A program made the position numbers and the translations under genes. This document shows positions 6,897 to 10,169 of a stretch of 10,169 nt of DNA, in pieces; position 1 is the first letter of the stretch, and each line of letters begins with the position of its first letter. The stretch spans positions 1-10,169 of the forward strand of contig CAMIMK010000088.1 of NCBI GenBank assembly GCA_946221765.1. The letters are read 5' to 3'. This DNA is from an uncultured Rhodovulum sp. (GTDB lineage Bacteria > Pseudomonadota > Alphaproteobacteria > Rhodobacterales > Rhodobacteraceae). Below the pieces are notes generated by a model. It saw only the letters and a list, made by a program, of their open reading frames with translations. It made no database searches and was not told the origin of the DNA.

Positions 6897-7170
6897 GGAG
6901 GGGCGCACGGCGGCGGCCTTCGGTTCTGCCTCCGGTCGCCGTCCCGTGGCGCCCCGGGATCTGGCGGCTCGGTCTGCGCGCCAGAGGGTTTCTCTCTATC
7001 CGCCAGTCCGGAACGCTCCTTCCCGGGCCCGCACCTCTCGCCTAACTTTGGAACAGGGGCGGGTCCGGGACGTTGCAGGCGGACCATCGCGCCTCCGGCC
7101 GGCGGGCTTGCCTTGTGCTGCCCCGGGACGCCACAGTCGCGGAAAACAGCACGTGAAGGGAGGACGCCGG
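6897..7170. other. Intergenic region after argH with hairpins and a stress-type promoter
   Basis: There is no ATG on the plus strand in these 274 bp and no plausible small gene. Just after the argH stop, GGGGCGC (6900-6906) pairs with GCGCCCC (6949-6955), and ACGGCG (6907-6912) pairs with CGCCGT (6937-6942), making a 13-bp stem with one bulge. A second short hairpin, CTGGCG (6961-6966) with CGCCAG (6979-6984), is followed by a pyrimidine-rich GGTTTCTCTCT and may be a weak argH terminator. The promoter element at 7050-7074 lies in the second half. Confidence 0.4.
7050..7074 (+). promoter_or_regulatory. EcfG-type (general stress) promoter for the ribbon-helix-helix gene
   Basis: GGAAC (7050-7054), exactly 16 nt, then CGTT (7071-7074) is an exact match to the published EcfG consensus of alphaproteobacteria. 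It is intergenic and points to the gene at 7171. Transcription would begin near 7081, giving a leader of about 90 nt. A chance match to nine fixed bases in one intergenic region is unlikely but possible in GC-rich DNA. Confidence 0.6.
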
Positions 7171-7467
7171 ATGTGCCGCATCTTTTCCAGTCAGGCCCAG
7201 TCGGATTATACCCCCGAGACCCGGCGGCTGCGCCTCAACGGCCAGAGCACCAGCCTGCGGCTGGAGGCGGCCTTCTGGCGGATCCTGGACGCGATCGCCG
7301 CCGAGCAGGGCCTGAGCACGCCCTGCTTCATCTCGAAGCTGCATGACGAGGTGCTGAAGGAGCGGGGGGAGCTGGAGAATTTCAGCTCGCTCCTGCGCTG
7401 CGCCTGCCTGCTGCATGTGGCGGGGGCGGGCACGCCCGCCTATGCGGTGGCGCTGGCGGCGGAATAG
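7171..7467 (+). CDS. Ribbon-helix-helix domain protein (RHH_4-like)
   Basis: A 98-residue protein with a ribbon-helix-helix segment of the RHH_4 type: RLRLNGQSTSLRLEAAFWRILDAIAAEQGLS (residues about 19-49). There the short strand (STSLRLE) would pair with another monomer and the AFWRILDAIA helix follows. In classical RHH proteins the strand pair reads DNA in the major groove; members of this alphaproteobacterial group are mostly uncharacterised and DNA binding is inferred. The C-terminal part (ENFSSLLRCACLLHVAG) is helical. The start at 7171 is supported by AAGGGAGGA about 7 nt upstream. The gene is preceded by an EcfG-type promoter element, and an 18-bp palindrome lies just downstream, before the dehydrogenase operon. 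Confidence 0.88.
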   Translation: MCRIFSSQAQSDYTPETRRLRLNGQSTSLRLEAAFWRILDAIAAEQGLSTPCFISKLHDEVLKERGELENFSSLLRCACLLHVAGAGTPAYAVALAAE

Positions 7468-7481
7468 ACGATTGGGGGCAT

Positions 7482-7499
7482 GTAGTATCCGGATACTAC
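7482..7499. promoter_or_regulatory. Perfect 18-bp palindrome, putative operator of the dehydrogenase operon
   Basis: GTAGTATCC and GGATACTAC abut as a perfect dyad with no spacer. It is notably A/T-richer than its surroundings and lies in the 87-bp gap before the VOC gene. There is no T-run after it, so it is unlikely to be a terminator of the upstream gene. If the weak -10-like GATAGG at 7520-7525 is used, transcription would start near 7532 and the dyad would be centred at about -41.5, a classic activator position. The binding protein is unknown. Confidence 0.65.
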
Positions 7500-7541
7500 C
7501 CCGGGTCCGCCCTGCCGGCGATAGGCTCTCCCCGAACGACT

Positions 7542-7551
7542 GAGGGAGAGG
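7542..7551 (+). promoter_or_regulatory. Ribosome binding site for the GTG start of the VOC gene
   Basis: The purine run GAGGGAGAGG ends 3 nt before GTG at 7555, with its GGGAG core 6 nt away. Together with the glyoxalase N-terminus (AKIVHSMIRV) it fixes a GTG start; the next in-frame ATG (7576) would delete the first metal-binding histidine. Confidence 0.7.
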
Positions 7552-7554
7552 CCG

Positions 7555-7950
7555 GTGGCCAAGATTGTTCATTCGATGATTCGTGTCCTCGACGAGGCAC
7601 GGTCGCTTGCATTCTATCGGGAGGCCTTCGGGCTTGAGGTGGCCGACCGGCTCGACTTCGACGGCTTCACGCTCATCTACCTGAGAACCCCGGAGTCCCC
7701 GTTCGAGCTGGAACTCACGGTGAACAAGGACCGGACCGAGCCTTACCAGATCGGCGACGGCTACGGGCATCTCGCCGTCGTCGTCGCGGATGTCGACGCC
7801 GAGCATGCCCGCCTGACCGGGGCCGGGCTCGCCCCCCGCAAGCTGGTCGATTTCCAGCATGACGGCGCGACCCTCGCCCGCTTCTTCTTCATTGCCGACC
7901 CGGACGGCTACCAGATCGAGGTGATCCAGAAGGGAGGACGGTTCGGCTGA
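7555..7950 (+). CDS. gloA: VOC-family protein, glyoxalase I-like (lactoylglutathione lyase)
   Basis: The 131-residue product matches bacterial glyoxalase I, which isomerises the hemithioacetal of glutathione and methylglyoxal to S-lactoylglutathione in the cytoplasm. All four metal ligands of the E. coli enzyme have counterparts: His-6 (KIVHSMIRV), Glu-53 (ELELTVN), His-72 (GYGHLAV) and Glu-122 (DPDGYQIEVI). Two beta-alpha-beta-beta-beta repeats are visible (about 4-58 and 70-125), and the length is normal. It starts with GTG. It is the first gene of a probable operon with a Tat-exported dehydrogenase, 75 nt before the small subunit. This suggests a role in handling an aldehyde or dicarbonyl from that oxidation, but the substrate is not proven and a related VOC activity is possible. 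The symbol reflects the family, not a demonstrated function. Confidence 0.88.
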   Translation: MAKIVHSMIRVLDEARSLAFYREAFGLEVADRLDFDGFTLIYLRTPESPFELELTVNKDRTEPYQIGDGYGHLAVVVADVDAEHARLTGAGLAPRKLVDFQHDGATLARFFFIADPDGYQIEVIQKGGRFG

Positions 7951-8025
7951 CACGACCCGGCGCCCCGGCGCCGCGGACAGAACAAGCAAGCTCCGAAACA
8001 GGACGCAAGCCAAGGGAGGACTACC

Positions 8026-8550
8026 ATGACTGCAAACCCCGCGCTCCGCGGGCTGAACCGCCGCGCGCTGCTGGCGCGGGCGGCGATGGCCGGCGCCGCG
8101 CTTGCCATCGGCAGCGGCTTCGTCGCCGCCCCGGATGCCGCCTGGGCCCTCGAGGTCACGCATCTGAAGCCCGAGACGATGGCGACGCTCATCCAGATGG
8201 CCCGCGACATCTATCCCCACGACCGGCTGGGCGACAATTTCTATGCCGTCGCCATGAAGGGCTATGACAGCGAGGCGGAGGCCGCCGGGATCGAGGCCGG
8301 CATCGCCGCCCTGAATGCCGCCGCCGCGGGCGCCGGCCACAGGGACTACCTGTCGATCGGCTGGGAGAGCGAGCGGGTCGCCGTGCTGAGAGGCCTGGAG
8401 CGGAGCGCCTTCTTCCAGAAGGTGCGGGGCGGCATGGTGACCGGCCTCTACAACCAGAAGGAGCTCTGGCCCCTGTTCGGCTACGAGGGCGAGAGCTTCT
8501 CCAAGGGTGGCTACATCCACCGTGGCTTCGACGACATCGCCTGGCTGTGA
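8026..8550 (+). CDS. Tat-exported small subunit of a flavin dehydrogenase (gluconate 2-dehydrogenase subunit 3-like)
   Basis: A 174-residue protein with a twin-arginine signal: LNRRALLARAAMAGAALAIGSGFVAA, with Arg-12 and Arg-13 and a likely cleavage after Ala-41 (AWA, then LEV). The mature part resembles the small subunits paired with membrane-linked GMC dehydrogenases (gluconate 2-dehydrogenase subunit 3 family): METMATLIQMARDIYPHDRLGDNFY-type start (here KPETMATL) and a conserved end LYNQKELWPLFGYEGESFSKGGYIHRGFDDIAWL. It has no cysteines or heme motif. Small subunits of this type are thought to carry the folded, FAD-loaded catalytic subunit across the membrane. The start at 8026 has GGGAGGA 5 nt upstream, and the large-subunit gene begins 12 nt after its stop. 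Confidence 0.87.
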   Translation: MTANPALRGLNRRALLARAAMAGAALAIGSGFVAAPDAAWALEVTHLKPETMATLIQMARDIYPHDRLGDNFYAVAMKGYDSEAEAAGIEAGIAALNAAAAGAGHRDYLSIGWESERVAVLRGLERSAFFQKVRGGMVTGLYNQKELWPLFGYEGESFSKGGYIHRGFDDIAWL

Positions 8551-8562
8551 GGAGCGCGGATC

Positions 8563-10134
8563 ATGGCTGCACCCTTTGACCTCAACGACGACCAGGTCGT
8601 CGTCATCATCGGCACGGGCGCCGGCGGCGGCGTGCTCGGCCACGAGCTTGCCGCGAAGGGCATTCCCGTCGTGGCGCTGGAAGCCGGCGGCAACTACCAG
8701 CCCGAGGACTTCATCAACGACGAATGGGAGAGCTTCGCCCAGCTCGCCTGGCTCGACATGCGCACGACCTCGGGGTCCTGGCGCATCGCGCGCGACTTTC
8801 CGAACCTGCCGTCCTGGATCGTCAAGGCGGTTGGCGGCACCACGACGCATTTCGCCGGCGCGAGCCTCCGCTTCCAGGAGCATGAGTGGAAGGCGCTGAC
8901 CACCTATGGCCCCGTGCAGGGCGCGAACCTGCTCGACTGGCCGATCGACGCGGCCGAGATGGCGCCCTGGTACGACAAGGCCGAGGCCCGGATGGGCGTG
9001 ACCCGCACCGGCGACCGGCCGGGCCTGCCCGGCAACAACAACTTCAAGGTCTTCGAGGCCGGGGCGAAGAAGCTCGGCTACAAGGATGTCGACACCGGCC
9101 ACATGGCGATCAATTCGATCGACTACGACGACCGCATCTCCTGCCAGCAGACCGGCTTCTGCTTCCAGGGCTGCAAATGGGGCGCGAAATGGTCCACCGC
9201 CTACACGGACGTGCCCCGCGCGATGGATTCGGGCAACTACGAGCTCCGCACCGGCGCGATGGCGCTGCGGATCGAGCATGACGACAGGGGCCGGGTGACG
9301 GGCGTCGTCTATGTCGACAGCAACGGCAAGGAGCAGCGGCAGAAGGCCAGGATCGTCGCGGTGGCCGGCAACACGATCGAGAGCCCGCGGCTGCTGCTGA
9401 ACTCGGCCTCGCCGATGTTCCCGGACGGCCTCGCCAATTCCTCGGGGCAGGTCGGGCGCAACTACATGCGGCACACCACCGGCTCGGTCTACGGCATCTT
9501 CGAGCAGCCGGTACGGATGTGGCGGGGCACCACCATGGCCGGCGTGATCCGGGACGAGGCGGGCCACAATCCCGAGCGCGGCTTCGTCGGCGGCTACGAG
9601 CTCGAGACGCTCTCCCTCGGCCTGCCGTTCATGGCGGCCTTCCTCGACCCCGGCGCCTGGGGGCGGGAGTTCACCACGGCGATGGACGGCTACGACAAGA
9701 TGGCCGGCATGTGGATCGTCGGCGAGGACATGCCGCAGGAGACGAACCGGGTGACGCTGAACCACGACGTCAAGGACAAGTTCGGCCAGCCCGTGCCGAA
9801 CGTGCATTATGACGATCACCCGAACGATCTCGCGATGCGGGCCCATGCCTATGCCCGCGGCGAGGCGCTCTACAAGGCGGTGGGCGCGGTGCGCACCCTG
9901 CCGACGCCGCCCTATCCCTCGACGCACAATCTCGGCACCAACCGGATGAGCGAGAAGCCCCGGGACGGGGTCGTGAACAGGTATGGCCAGAGTCACGACA
10001 TCCCGAACCTCTTCGTCTCGGACGGCAGCCAGTTCACCACCGGCGCGGCCGAAAATCCGACGCTGACGATCGTCGCCCTCGCCCTGCGCCAGGCCGACTA
10101 TCTCTCGGGGGAACTGTCGAAGGGGAATTTCTGA
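8563..10134 (+). CDS. GMC-family FAD dehydrogenase, catalytic subunit
   Basis: The 523-residue protein is a glucose-methanol-choline oxidoreductase that would oxidise an alcohol or sugar with FAD. The N-terminal Rossmann motif VVVIIGTGAGGGVLGHELA (GxGxxG at 17-22, with Glu-40 ending the second strand) is followed by GGTTTHF (91-97). The C-terminal STHNLGTNRM gives the catalytic His-455, and TTGAAENPTLTIVALALR gives Asn-498. Cys-194, Cys-200 and Cys-204 cluster in SCQQTGFCFQGCKWG, in the region where related FAD-glucose dehydrogenases bind an iron-sulfur cluster. It has no signal peptide, so it is probably exported to the periplasm with the Tat small subunit encoded 12 nt upstream. GAGGAGCG precedes the ATG. 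Relatives pass electrons to a cytochrome c, whose gene may lie past the right edge. The substrate is unknown. Confidence 0.93.
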   Translation: MAAPFDLNDDQVVVIIGTGAGGGVLGHELAAKGIPVVALEAGGNYQPEDFINDEWESFAQLAWLDMRTTSGSWRIARDFPNLPSWIVKAVGGTTTHFAGASLRFQEHEWKALTTYGPVQGANLLDWPIDAAEMAPWYDKAEARMGVTRTGDRPGLPGNNNFKVFEAGAKKLGYKDVDTGHMAINSIDYDDRISCQQTGFCFQGCKWGAKWSTAYTDVPRAMDSGNYELRTGAMALRIEHDDRGRVTGVVYVDSNGKEQRQKARIVAVAGNTIESPRLLLNSASPMFPDGLANSSGQVGRNYMRHTTGSVYGIFEQPVRMWRGTTMAGVIRDEAGHNPERGFVGGYELETLSLGLPFMAAFLDPGAWGREFTTAMDGYDKMAGMWIVGEDMPQETNRVTLNHDVKDKFGQPVPNVHYDDHPNDLAMRAHAYARGEALYKAVGAVRTLPTPPYPSTHNLGTNRMSEKPRDGVVNRYGQSHDIPNLFVSDGSQFTTGAAENPTLTIVALALRQADYLSGELSKGNF

Positions 10135-10148
10135 CCCGCAGCCGGGCC

Positions 10149-10168
10149 GGGGCGCCGCGCGGCGCCCC
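10149..10168. repeat. GC-rich hairpin after the dehydrogenase gene
   Basis: GGGGCGCC (10149-10156) and GGCGCCCC (10161-10168) form a perfect 8-bp stem around GCGC, 14 nt after the GMC stop. The window ends one base later, so a following T-run, and hence termination, cannot be judged. It could instead be an intercistronic structure before a downstream cytochrome gene. Confidence 0.5.
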
Positions 10169-10169
10169 G

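Noticed and set aside
5472..6908. Upstream extension of the tlpA-like frame through argH to 6908
   Set aside because: The extension is antisense to argH and has no homology-like features; the signal peptide starting at 5471 and its ribosome site mark the true start.
7482..7499. The palindrome read as an intrinsic terminator of the RHH gene
   Set aside because: It is followed by CCCCGGGTCC rather than a T-run, and a spacer-less dyad makes a poor RNA hairpin; a protein-binding site is more likely.
7958..7973. Self-complementary CGGCGCC repeats between the VOC and small-subunit genes
   Set aside because: Two short GC copies with almost no loop are common in this base composition; there is no T-run and no clear role.
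7042..9996. A 984-codon open frame on the minus strand opposite the RHH, VOC and dehydrogenase genes
   Set aside because: It is rich in Arg, Gly, Ala, His and Val with no domain, and it lies antisense to four genes with clear family motifs. Long antisense open frames are expected in DNA with such GC-biased third positions.

Overview
The window is very G+C-rich and densely coded, with GC-biased third codon positions. The ArgH sequence, the divergent tlpA-like/argH pair with a 33-bp gap, and the Tat/GMC dehydrogenase pair all point to an alphaproteobacterium, most likely of the Rhodobacterales (Paracoccaceae/Roseobacter-type). This assignment comes from recalled family resemblance, not from a search.

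Layout. (1) Positions 150-2126, minus strand: an ABC importer operon with a periplasmic solute-binding protein followed 9 nt later by an inner-membrane permease; the rest of the operon lies beyond the left edge. (2) Positions 2369-3703, plus strand: a DAO-family FAD oxidoreductase of PuuB/OrdL type, divergent from the importer. Together they suggest uptake and oxidation of an amine or amino-acid-like compound. (3) Positions 3728-4399, minus strand: an unrecognised single-pass membrane protein with a coiled coil and a C-terminal two-cysteine domain. (4) Positions 4642-4833, plus strand: a CsbD-family stress protein closed by a strong intrinsic terminator at 4859-4885. (5) Positions 4905-5471, minus strand: an exported TlpA-like thiol-disulfide oxidoreductase, divergent from argH (5505-6896), the last enzyme of arginine synthesis. 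(6) Positions 7171-7467: a small ribbon-helix-helix protein preceded by an exact GGAAC-N16-CGTT element, the form of promoter used by the alphaproteobacterial general-stress sigma factor EcfG. (7) Positions 7555-10134, plus strand: a probable three-gene operon with a glyoxalase-I-like VOC protein, a Tat-exported small dehydrogenase subunit and a GMC-family flavin dehydrogenase. A perfect 18-bp palindrome lies upstream of it.

The most notable signals are regulatory: the palindrome at 7482-7499, placed where an activator of the dehydrogenase operon could sit, and the two EcfG-like promoter elements, one exact (7050-7074) and one degenerate (4595-4620). The dehydrogenase operon itself is a candidate periplasmic oxidation module whose substrate cannot be read from the sequence. 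No tRNA, rRNA, CRISPR array, transposase or attachment site was seen.
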